This document shows positions 22,050 to 33,700 of a DNA stretch of 64,000 bases, piece by piece. The translations under genes and the position numbers were made by a program. The notes below the pieces were generated by a model, which was not told the origin of the DNA, did not search any database, and saw only the letters and a program-made list of their open reading frames with translations. Where the stretch lies: NCBI GenBank assembly GCA_016987375.1, contig PJRA01000444.1, positions 889,974-953,973 of the forward strand, in the 5' to 3' direction. The DNA comes from Brachionus koreanus (Eukaryota > Rotifera > Eurotatoria > Ploima > Brachionidae). The first letter of the stretch is position 1, and each line of letters starts with the position of its first letter.

Positions 22050-25000
22050 ATGAAAAAATCAGGTGCCAAAGATTTAATTTTAGTTGCTTGGCAAGATTCG
22101 GACGTGACCGATGTTATACTTGACAGATCTTATGGAGGAAAATTAGCTAGTTCAAACAAAGGTACTTGAAATAAAATATTGAAATTTTATTAATTTTTTT
22201 CAAAGAAAATCAGACAGAACCCAAAGTTGACTTTGTTAGTAACAAAAAAAAGCGCCAATCTCGTAGGGTAACTTTAGCTCCGAATAAAAATGGAGAAGAG
22301 AATGGCTCAGCACTCACAAATGGTGAATCAGAATACGCAAAACCCAAATCAGTCTTGGCGAAGTTGAGCAATCATTTTTTACTAGGCAATCAGTCGGCTA
22401 ATAGTGATGGAACCATGAACAAAACTTCTAATAGCCGTCTTGATCACTCTCATAGAATTAGCTACATTGAAATGGCGAACACACTCAAGTCTTACAAGAA
22501 TGCCTATCAAGATACCATCGAATCGATAAATCAATACTATGAAATCAATTATTTTTCTGAATGGTTTAAATTGATGAAGTAATGAAACAAGATTAATAGA
22601 TGTTTGCATTTTTTTTTATTTTTTTTTTTAAAGTTTTGGATTTAACATTTTGGTACATGGAGTCGGCTCCAAAAAGTCTCTCATTCAAAAATTTTGTCAA
22701 TCATATTTAGATAACTTTTATTTTGTTGAATTGCTCGGCTACCATCATGACATAAATACAAAAAATGTATATTTTTTAATTCATTTAGAATATACTTAAA
22801 ATGCTTGTTTAATTTTAGCTATTGAAAAACATAATATCTGATGTTCTTGAATTAAACGATATGTTTAAAACGCCTGATGAACAATTAAATGCCATAAATC
22901 AAAACTTAAGTAATTTAACTAATTTCAGAACAGATTTACTCTAACTGGTGTACAATTTGTTTTCTCTTAGATAGTCCTCTTTATTTGGTGATTCATAACA
23001 TTGATGGTAATTGTCTTCGAGATACATCCATTCAATATAGTCTTTCAGAATTAGCATCAAACAAGTTCATACATATAATTGCTTCTGTGGACCATGTCAA
23101 CAGTTCTTTGCGTAAGTTATTGAAAATTTTAGATAAAAAAATTCAGTCCAGCTTTAAAATCTTAAAATTTTAACAACCAAAATTAAAGCACTCTGAAATC
23201 ACTGAATTAAAATCATGTCCAAAATGATTATCACTCTGTACTGCGACTCAGGTCTAGTATCTCCCAGCATAAGACAGCAAGATGCTGAGACTAGTTTTGG
23301 TGCTCGGACTTTTCATTAATATTGTTTTTAACCTTTTTAAATAAAAAAATTGATAGCTTTTTTTCAAAAACTTAGATTAAAAACTAAAATTAAATTTTGA
23401 AAATTTCCTGACCTCCATTTTTTATACAATGCAAAAATATTTGTAAAAATTTTCAACATGTCTTATCAGTTGGAATTTTTTGTACTTTATTAAATTATAT
23501 TAGAATTTTCCAATTGTTGCTAATCCATTCATAAAAATTTCTGTTTCAAGCCATACTTTTATAACTAAAGAAAAGCAAGAACAGAAAATTTCGCCACATT
23601 AAAACAAATTATTTAATGTTTTTCTTCAATTAAATATTCAAGAGATAACCTCCATATTTTTATGGTTAGGTTTTTAAAGGTGTAAAAAAATTGAATTTTG
23701 AAAAAAATAAAATATCTAGGAAAAATACTAAGTTGATTTCATAAAGTACAAAAAATTCCAACCGATAAGACATGATGAAAATTTTTACAAATATTTTTGC
23801 ATTGTTTAAATAATGGAGGTCAGGAAATTTTCAAAATTTGAAGATCAGTGTTTTAGTAAGAATCTTAATTTTTATGTTTAATAATTTAAAAAAAAAATTT
23901 TTTTAAACAAGATTAATAAGAGTCATCTAAATTAAATTTTTTTTAATTGAATAAAAATATATGAGTTATTAATTTTAGTTTATAGAATTTTAAAATTATC
24001 AAAATTAATCTTAGTCCCAGACAAAAACTCAGTATCATTAATACCAGGATCAAAACCTCAAAGGCTTTGACGTCTGTGAACCTTATTCCTTGAAAATTGA
24101 ATTTATATTAAATTGAACAGTAGTATAAAGGCAAAAGTTTAAAAATTTTATTCAATTTTTAACTAAAATCAACAAAAATTACTCAATTTTAACAAATTAA
24201 AAATGTTCATTTATTTATTAGCTCTTATGATATTACAATTGGATTTTGAAGGTTATGAAAAGAACATTTTCCTTACTGTCATTTATCTTTTAAATGTTGT
24301 TTTACCATGTAGGTATGTTGTATCTTGATCCATTTAACTTTTTAACCTGGAGATAAAAAATTTAGAATTTTTATCAATTTATAAAAATGTGTCAAGCAAA
24401 GAATAAACTAAAAATTGAATTTAAAAATTAAAAAAAGTTTTATTTAAAAGATCACTTTCATTTTTAATGCTAATAATTTTTTGTCTAACCTTATGGTTAT
24501 AACTAATATTAATTATATTTTGTAAATAATAATAATTATAAGAAAGTATCTAATTTAGTAACCAAATGTAGTTTTTTTTTTATTTAAATTATAAAATATT
24601 AATTTATTTATCCATTTTTTTTTAGTATGGGATCAAATTCAGAACACGTGTTTTAAATGGATCCATTTTGAAGTGAATACACTAGAGGCTTATAACGATG
24701 AGATAATGTTCGAAAATTCTTTGATGCTAAGTCAACAAGGAAATGTACAGTTGAGTTCAATGATACATATTCTAAAAAGTTTGACACAGAATGCCAAAAA
24801 TATATTTTTGATCATGGTTCAGCACGTGCTTAACAAAGAAAACACGAAAAAAAGTATTGTTTACTAGCGATTTTTTTCTAAAATATTAATTTAGAAAAAA
24901 AAAAGGCATTACATTTTCAAAATTGTATCATGAGTGCAGAGAAAAATTTTATGTAAGCAATGAATTAACGTTGAGAGCTCAATTGACTGAATTTATTGAT

Positions 25001-25111
25001 CACAAATTGATTAAACTAAAAACAGAGGCTGATGGCTATGAGACTATATTTTTGCTAGTTGACGAAAAAAATCTCAAACTCTATCTCGAGGATCTTAAGG
25101 ACAAAATCTAA
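22050..25111 (+). CDS. ORC2: Origin recognition complex subunit 2, 7 exons
   Basis: ORC2 is part of the six-subunit complex that marks replication origins and loads MCM helicases. Exons: 22050-22161, 22206-22578, 22634-22766, 22819-22909, 22971-23111, 24626-24853, 24906-25111 (427 aa, phases agree). The short N-terminus is basic (KKKRQSRR). The conserved domain starts in exon 3 with NFGFNILVHGVGSKKSLIQK and continues with LYLVIHNIDGNCLR, LASNKFIHIIASVDHVNSSL, LLWDQIQNTCFKWIHF, NVQLSSMIHILKSLTQNAKN and the winged-helix part FSKLYHECREKFYVSNELTL and RAQLTEFIDHKLIK. GVGSK replaces a true Walker A, which is normal for ORC2. Intron 5 (1.5 kb) carries an inverted-repeat element. At 427 aa it is on the short side for metazoan ORC2, the difference being in the N-terminal linker. 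Confidence 0.95.
23392..23839. mobile_element. Inverted-repeat MITE inside ORC2 intron 5
   Basis: About 100-bp terminal inverted repeats bound a 448-bp unit. The left arm starts AAATTTTGAAAATTTCCTGA and continues CCTCCATT, ATACAATGCAAAAATATTT, GTAAAAATTTTCA, CATGTCTTATC, GTTGGAATTTTTTGTACTTT. The right arm, from about 23745, is its reverse complement with few changes. The centre is non-coding. I could not define a clean target duplication, so superfamily is open. Confidence 0.8.
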
Positions 25112-25297
25112 TCTTCTAATTTTTACAAATTTACTTCTAATTTCTACGAATATCGATTTTTTTTTTCAAATTTAATTTTAATTAATAAATATTTTGTAAA
25201 TAATTTTTTTTTTTATCAATCAAGTTAAAAGATGTTGTAGTCTTTTTAAATAGTGCATATATGACAACAAATTAAATTAATTAATTTATTAATTAAG
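25112..25297 (+). other. Short ORC2-CSTF2 spacer
   Basis: Only 186 bp separate the ORC2 stop from the CSTF2 start. It must hold the ORC2 3' end (AATAAA-like words near 25180-25192) and the CSTF2 promoter and 5' UTR. The two genes are therefore very tightly packed in the same direction. Confidence 0.5.
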
Positions 25298-27452
25298 ATG
25301 TCTGTTGAAGAAAAGCAAGCTAGATCTGTTTTTGGTAAATATTTAAACAAGAAAAAGCAAAAAAAAAAATTTTTTTAATTTATGTAAGTGGGAAATATTC
25401 CGCATGGTACGACAGAAGAACAAATGAAAGACATATTTGCCACGGTTGGCACAGTGCTGAGTTTCCGTATTGTCTATGACAGAGAAACCGGTAATCCGAA
25501 AGGCTATGGCTTTGCGGAATACGCGGACATCGAAATGGCCCAAAGTGCCATTCGTAATCTCAATGGTTATGAGTTCAATGGCAGAAATTTAAGAGTAGAC
25601 AAGGCATCAAGCCAGGCAGATGAGCTGAGAATGATTCATCAACAAACAGGAGGTCCGCCAGCTGAAAATCCTTATGGAGAAAATGTTTCGTCTGAAAAAG
25701 CCCCTGAAGCCATCAGTAGAGCAGTTGCAAGTTTACCTCCCGAACAGATGTTTGAATTAATGAAACAAATGAAGTTGTGTATTCAAAATAATTTAAATGA
25801 GGCTAGAACTATGCTTTTGAATAACCCTCAGCTTGCCTATGCTCTTCTTCAAGTAAGCTATTTCTTATTATTTGAAATAAAAGAATATTATGAAATATTA
25901 ATTTAATTTTTTAGGCTCAAGTTATCATGAGAATAGTTGATCCAAAGGTTGCTAGTAATCTGTTGCATAGAAAACCTGAACAAATTCCACCGCTTATACC
26001 TTCTACACCTAGTTCCATGCCTATGCAACAAAGTGTAAGCTTATAATTTGAATAATTAATAGATTTTTTTTCTCATTTGATTACGCAAAAATCAACAAAA
26101 TTTGTGTTCTCTATTTTCTTTTATGATTATTTCGTCAATAGAGTAAAAACATAAATAGATTTTTTACTCATTTGTTTAGTAAAATATAAAATTTTTCGAT
26201 TTATATTTAAGAAGCATAAACAAGTCAATTCATTAATTTATATTTAAGCTAAAAATAAAAAAAATTAATTCTGTAAATAAACTGAATTTTTATCAAATTT
26301 AATTAAAATGCTCACAACAAACAAACATTTTCTTTTCTCTTCTGGAATACTACATACAATTCGATAATAAATAAAAAAAATATTTAAAACAAAATATCTA
26401 AAAAAAATATATAGTTAAATAATTTTCATTAAAAATACCCTTAATTTCTGGTTATTTTTCTCAAGATGTAAAGAGATATTTAAATCAGAAGTTTATGAAA
26501 AAATGAAAAATAATCATGATTTAATTTTTAAAATATCAAAAAAGAATCAATTAATTATCATTATTTATTTTTATTTTTGCTAAAAATAGAAGAAAATAAA
26601 ATGAAAAAAATTTTAATAATATTTTTAATATGGTTATTTAGTTGAAATGACGACAATAACTAATATTTCCATTTTAATTGCTAGTGCGGGAAATTATTCT
26701 ATCATTAATTAGCATTTAAATAGCATTTTAGATTTCTGATCAATCTCAAGTCTTGAATAAATAAATTTTCATTGAGTGTAAAATAATATGAATTTCAAAT
26801 TATACGAAATAACATTTTAATTAAAACAACAGAATGCAAGATGACGAAAAAAAAAAAATTCACTGCTTTTGTCCGAATAATAAATAAAATATTTTTTGCC
26901 AACTTTTGGCTAAAATTTAAAATATTCAAAAAATAAAAAAAACTTAAATTTTAAATATGAAAATAAATTTGGCATTTTTAAAGATGACCAGACCGTCTAT
27001 TATGGGACAAGGTCAACCATTGTTGCCAAATATGATGCCACTAATGACACCTTTGATGCAACCAAGTTCCAGTGGTATATCAAATCCACCTGCTAGACAT
27101 GCCCAGCCTGTTGTACAAGCACCTCCTCCAGTAATGGATCCTCGTTTTCAGCCTCGCCCTACGGTTCCTTCTGCTCGTGCTCCTATTCCACAAGCCTCTG
27201 TTCAGCCCACAGCGCAAACCCAGCCTAGCTCTAGTGCTGTTAGTGATGCCGTTTCTAACGTTGATCAAGAAAAAGTACAAATTTTTGAGTTTTAGATTTT
27301 CAATATTCTTTAATTGCTCTTTATAGGCTGCGTTAATAATGCAGGTGTTGCAATTGACTGACGATCAAATAGCCATGTTGCCACAAGAGCAAAGACAAAG
27401 TATTTTAATGCTTAAGGATCAAATCGCTCAAAGTGCTGGCGGATTGATGTAA
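25298..27452 (+). CDS. CSTF2: Cleavage stimulation factor 64-kDa subunit, 5 exons
   Basis: CSTF2 (CstF-64) binds the GU-rich element downstream of poly(A) sites. Exons: 25298-25334, 25389-25852, 25915-26034, 26984-27274, 27327-27452 (345 aa, phases agree). The RRM spans about residues 10-90, with RNP2 VFVGNIP and RNP1 GYGFAEYA. Next comes the hinge that binds CstF-77 and symplekin (LPPEQMFELMKQMKLCIQNN and LLNNPQLAYALLQAQVIMRI). Exon 4 is a Pro/Gln/Met-rich linker. Exon 5 is the conserved C-terminal three-helix bundle (VLQLTDDQIAMLPQEQRQSI then LMLKDQIAQS), which contacts PCF11. It is shorter than human CSTF2 (577 aa) because the linker is brief and I see no MEARA-type repeats. AATAAA words follow at about 27488-27504. 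Confidence 0.95.
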
Positions 27453-30400
27453 TCCTGCTTGTTGATGAATGCAGCATAAATTTCCATTAAAACAAATAAA
27501 TAAAATTTAGCTAACTTTTTATTTTTGTTTTTACGAAAAAATAAAATAAAATAAAAAAATTGGCATTAGATAATCAAATGTAAATAAAAAATTATTTAAA
27601 TTTTTTTTTTCTAGTTTTTATTGTTGATGAGATCAATTCAACTAAAAGCAATTAGATTTAAATTTTTTTATTTAATAAAAAGCAAATTTTGAGATTGCTT
27701 ATACTACAAACTAATCGGTCTCTAGAGACTTGTATTTGAAATTTATTTTGACAGTTAATTTATGAAAGTAAATAAGTATAAAATGCTTCTAGTTTAGTTT
27801 CATTGCAAGCATTGCATTTTTGCTTCACTTTTTTGGTTTTGAATTGATCAATAATTTCTTTTAAGTAATATTAAAATTAGTATATAAAATAAATTAAAGA
27901 ACCCTTGATGATTACACGAAAATTATGAGAAAATATGTCTAAGCAAAAAAAAGGAAATATTGGAATTAGAATTAAGGTGAATTAGATCTTGTTTCAGCAT
28001 TATATTTTTGTGTTAAAACATAGTTTAATGGAAATTTTACTAATGGATGAAAATTAGTAAATTTTAAATTAAAAAATAAAATTATATTTCAAGCCCTATG
28101 GACTATGTGGTCTCTTGGATGCACAAAATTACAAGTTTTATAACATGATCAATTATCCGTTTGCAATTTCTCAACTGATTTATTTAAAATAAATTATTAA
28201 TATTATTTTTCTGATAGTTTTGAGAATTCTTAATCACAACCAAATAAAACAATCGAAAGAATTTAAGCACTTGGCTGAATTAAGAGTTGTCAACATTAAG
28301 AGATCAAACCACTTTTTATAAATTAACTATTCAAAACATAGTGATGGGTAAATTGTATATAATTTGAGAACTATTTGGATTTAAATTGCAAGCAAGCAAT
28401 TAAATTTTGAAAATTTCAATTAGATGATTAGAAATCCGATAGGTTGTGTGACCTTGAAACTTTGATTCTGCGAGTATTGCCAAATATGAGCAATTAATGC
28501 AATTTAGATATATTTGTAGAACCAATAATGAATAGGAAATTTAACAGCTTTATTATAAATGGATCAATTCATAGAAATAAACAGCAAAATTTTAAATCAA
28601 TATGAGATCAGTTTTTTTTTTCAAGTTGTTCTAGATTGAATTGGAGAAAATTTTAAAGAGCTTTTTTAAATCAGATAATTTTTCGATTATGCTTCGAACA
28701 AAATTGCTAAATTTTTTTCTCTGAAACAAAAAAAGACAAGAGTTTTTTCGATTGATTTAAATTAAAATAAGGCTCATCCAAAAAAAAAAATAAAAAACAG
28801 AATTTGTTTAACTAATTTAAATTAATTAGGTTTGTTTTTCTGTTTTGTATGAATTAAAGTTAAATGATTGAGTAGAATAGCGCAATAAGGGACAGATTAG
28901 GGCTTGAATAAAATAAATTATAATTTTATGATTGTAAAATTTCATATTATGCATTAAACAAGAAAAACACTTATTAATCGATCGATTGTGAAATTAAAAA
29001 TATTTTATTTTCAGAAATAATTCCATGACTTTGAAAAAAATTCTGAATTAGCGATCGAGACACATACGAGCCTTTTTCCATCATTTAAAGTATCCGACTA
29101 AAAGAAAATTAGATATTTCTTCCTTTTCCAGCCAAGTTTTCCTATAATTATTTCGAAATCTTATTTAATTTTCAATTAACATAAACTAATAATACTCTGA
29201 ATAAAATTAACTAAAAGATAAGGTCTTGGAATAATCAGATTTTTATTGTTATTTTTATTTTAGTGCTTGGTTTAGTAGCAATAATTATCAAAAAGAAAAT
29301 TAAGAGAAGAAGATGCAATCAAATATGGGCTAGTTAATTTATTTATTAAACCATTTTCTTTCGAGCATTTATTCTCATTTTCAAACAAGCATAAGTTGTT
29401 AGATTTAATAATACTATTGCAATAATTAACTACTAGTCGTAAAACAATATCATAAAAAAGCCTATTCTATTTTAGTAATATTTATTTTTTTTGTATGATT
29501 GTGTGTGTGTATAGTTCAAACAGAATGTTTTAGATTTATACAATATATTATAAATTCAACAACACCAATGTGGTTTGTTAGTTGGTTTGGGAGAACCCTG
29601 GTGTTAAGCATACTAATGATGATTGACAGCAATGGGTAAAGTATGCTTTAATCTAATCACGGAGAAAATGCCTCGTGCAAATTAAATTCACATTCATTTC
29701 TTTTTCATTTACTTCTGGTATTTCTTTTTCTCTTTGCATGATTGTAATTAAGTATAATTTTTACTTTCCGAATCGGCATCTCTTTCTAAAATTCTCTTTT
29801 GTTAAATTAATAAAAAAAGCATAATTTCTTTTTTTAATTTTCATTCTGTGCTAAACCAAATGATAAATTTATATTTTTTTAATTTTGTTCAAATTTTTTT
29901 CGCACTTCAAGTCTTTCAAATATGCTTTATTCGATTTCTAAATGTCAAAAAAATCAAAAAAAAAAATTTGCCTAAAATTAATTAATATTTCTAGCTATGG
30001 AAAAAATCATAATTTTACAATTCTCAGTTATTTTGTTTTAGTGCATAAATTTTATCAGCTTAATTTGCATTTATACCAATTCGCAAACAATGGAGACATC
30101 ACCTAGCTATTTTATTAGTAAACAATAGCGATTTCTAAAGCTATTAACTTAGATAATATGTCAAAGATTATTTTTTATTTAGATAAAAAAAATAAAAAAA
30201 ACTATATTTGTTTTTTGATGATTTATTAAAGTTTTGAGCAGTTTAAATGGCAGCATTATTGCATTAAATATCCCAACAACTGGCAGTAATTAGACTAGTC
30301 TATCAATAGTACTCAATCGATCAATTTGAAGCAGCATCAAGGAAACTGCTGCACATATTTCTGCGCTAAAGCTAGAACAAAAATCAGAAAAAAGGTAGCT

Positions 30401-30798
30401 TTTTTTTTAAAGAAAAAATTTTTTATTATAATACATAAAAAACAGTTTGTGTTGTTGTTGTTTTTTTTTTTGCTAAATAAAGATACAAGGTAAAAAAGGT
30501 AAGGTAATCTAGGATCACATAATTTTTAATTTGATAACTTGATCGAATTTTTTTTTCTCTCTCTCTCTCTGCACATAAATATTAAATTTAAATCTGTTAG
30601 CTCAAATAAAATTTAGTTTTTTTTTTAACAGAGAAAAAAAAAACTCGCACAAAGTTTGAAATATCAAGTCGACTAATTTAGCTAATTTATTTAATTCTCT
30701 CTTTTTTTTTATTCAAGAAACATAATCGTAAATTTATAAAAGTTTTTTTTTTGAAAGTCTTTTGATTAAAGAGCATTTTTATTAGAAGAATTAGGAGA
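27453..30798. other. 3.3-kb gene-free region upstream of CaMKII
   Basis: I see no coding sequence, RNA gene or clear transposon here. It probably contains the CaMKII promoter and perhaps 5' UTR exons. Notable only for a (TG)n run at about 29498-29512 and a (CT)n run at about 30555-30571 next to poly-T, 230 bp before the CaMKII start. Confidence 0.4.
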
Positions 30799-33700
30799 AT
30801 GGCAATGATTACATGCACCCGATTTAGTGATGATTATGAACTAAAAGAAGAATTGGGAAAGTAAATATTGATTATTTAGCTTAATTGAATATTTAGAAAT
30901 TGATTTTGCTTAGAGGAGCGTTTTCAATAGTGCGCCGGTGTATACAAAAAAACACCCAGCTTGAATTCGCTGCAAAAATAATAAACACAAAAAAGTTGTC
31001 TCAACGCGACCACCAAAAATTGGAAAGAGAAGCCAAAATTTGTCGTCAGCTCAAGCACTCTAATATTGTTCGTCTTCACGACAGCATATCCGAAGAGGGC
31101 TTTCATTATTTAATTTTTGATTTGTGAGTAGAATAAATTTAAAGCAAAAAGGAAAAAAATTCAATTGTTTTTTATTAGAGTAACTGGTGGTGAATTGTTT
31201 GAAGACATAGTGGCCAGAGAGTTTTACAGCGAGGTAGACGCAAGTCATTGCATTCAGCAAATATTGGACGCAGTCAGGCACTGTCACGAGAACAATATAG
31301 TTCACCGAGATTTAAAGCCTGAAAATCTTTTGTTGGCCAGTAAAAACAAAGGTGCAAACGTAAAGCTGGCTGATTTCGGCTTGGCTATCGAAGTTCAGGG
31401 TGATCAAACTGCATGGTATGGGTTCGCGGGCACACCAGGGTACTTGAGTCCCGAAGTATTGAAAAAAGAGCCGTATGGAAAGCCGGTAGACATTTGGGCT
31501 TGTGGCGTCATACTCTACATCCTGCTAGTGGGCTATCCACCCTTTTGGGACGAAGACCAACATCGACTATACTCTCAAATAAAGGCCGGTGCATACGATG
31601 TAATTTTGATTTTTGTTTTTAAATTTTCTCAATTATATTCCTATCCAATTTTCTCAAGTATCCATCTCCCGAATGGGACACGGTAACAGCCGAAGCCAAA
31701 AACTTAATCAACTCAATGCTAACAGTTAACCCTGCGAAGCGAATAAGCGCTTCCGAGGCGCTCAGACATCCATGGATTTGCGTAATTAAAATTTAGAAAA
31801 AAAAAAGAAAAAAATTTTTTCTCATTAATTTGTTTAGAATCGAGAAAAATTTGCTTCTGTGGTTCATCGACAAGAAACTGTCGATTGCTTAAAGAAATTT
31901 AATGCTAGAAGAAAGCTAAAGGTATTTTATTGACCAAATTTTTTTATCGCAAAAATTATTTTTTTTTTGTCCCCTAAAGGGAGCTATACTGACCACTATG
32001 CTCGCTACCCGAAGTAAGTATTCATATTTTTACCGATTCTATTTTGCTTCTAACAGTGTTGTCCTAACAAAAAAAAGATAAGATGTACAATTTGCTGTTG
32101 TTAATACTGTCAAGAATTTAAAAAAAATCTCATTCTCTTAAATGATATTCACTTTTTTTTTTATTTGTTCAAGTAGCGGCAAATTTTTGAAAATCCGTCA
32201 AGTAAACCCTAAATTAGGGGCTTATTTTAAAATTAATTTTAACAACTCACTGAAAATTGAAAAAAGAAAATTTAATATTTGTTTTATGCTTTTTTTTTTT
32301 TTCTGTTTAAAATAATTTTATTTTTAAAATTGCTAATAAAAATAAGCGATCAATTACAATAAAAAAATACAAGCTTTTTTATCTCGTTGATTTTAAATTT
32401 GCAGATTAAGCTGAACTAAGAGCCTTCGTCAACAAATTTTTCACATTTTTTTTTGTTTTGTTAATTTGATGTGCTTTTTTATATACTAAGCTTTGGTAAA
32501 ATATGCTTTTAATCATCTGCTATTCAAAACACTATTCAAAAAAAGAAGGAATTGTGATTTTTAATCTTAGCTCAAAATTCACCATTCCCAAAAACAACAG
32601 CAATTGCACTTATTTGCTCAATATATTTATTTTATTTTTTTTTCTTTAATCCAAATCTTTATTTTATTAATTAAAAAATAAAAAATCTAAATTATATTTT
32701 TTGATTTCGAGGTCAAACATGGTTTAATTCCACATCTTCAGGTTGATAAAAATTTATTTTTTATAATTTTTTTTTTTTTTTTTTTAAATTAATTATCGTA
32801 ATTGGTTTTGGTCACTATTTGTTTGTGGAGCGCCCATTAACTAGCAAACAAAAGCTTGGCTCCAAGCTATCATTGCTCCTTGCCTTCAATCAACTAATGA
32901 TAAATTTGGAAAAAAATGTGTTTATTCGCGCTCATAGCTTACATAACTACATGCGAAAAATAACAACAAAAATACTCAAAACCTAACCAGCACTGAGCTA
33001 ATTTTTATAAATCAGCTAGAAGATAAAAATCGAACAAATCTAATATTATAATAATGTTAGTTGGTTTATAGATCTTTATAGGTTGTAATTTTATACGAGG
33101 AATAATGAGATAATGCAAAAGAGAGAAAGAGAGAGAGAGAGAGGAATATAAAGTTTTGAAGATTTTGCTTCAAATAGAAATTATTCGCCAACAAAGAGTT
33201 TGTTTTTAAGATTTTATTCTAAGATTGTTTGAATAAGCGATTTAGAAAATTATTTGAATGCGCTAAGCATAATTTAGAATCTGTGGAGAGTATGACGAGC
33301 TAATTTTGGGCTCGGTAATAAAACTAAAATATCAGTCTAAACAATACAGCCTAGCCAGCTAGATGAGTTGCATATTTTGCGGCAGCTTGTTCACCTCGTT
33401 CCGCCCTTCGCCCACTAATTCGTCTAAGTCAAATCGCAAAACCAGTTTGACATGTAAGTTCTGAAGCGTCACACACCCACACACACCATTCATTCTCTGC
33501 AGCAATAATGTTTTTTGTTGTTCTTTTTTTCAATGTCATCTCCAACAGCTAGTTCAAATTCTAATTTTTTTTTATTCAAGCCCGCTCAACTATCAACAAC
33601 AATTTGGGTGCGAACAAAAAAGACATCAAGGAATCCACCGACAGCAATAATATAACTATTGAGGACGATGAGGGAAAACTCGACAGAATTAGTAAGTATT

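Noticed and set aside
29498..29512. (TG)n run upstream of CaMKII as a regulatory site
   Set aside because: It is a short microsatellite with nothing linking it to regulation.
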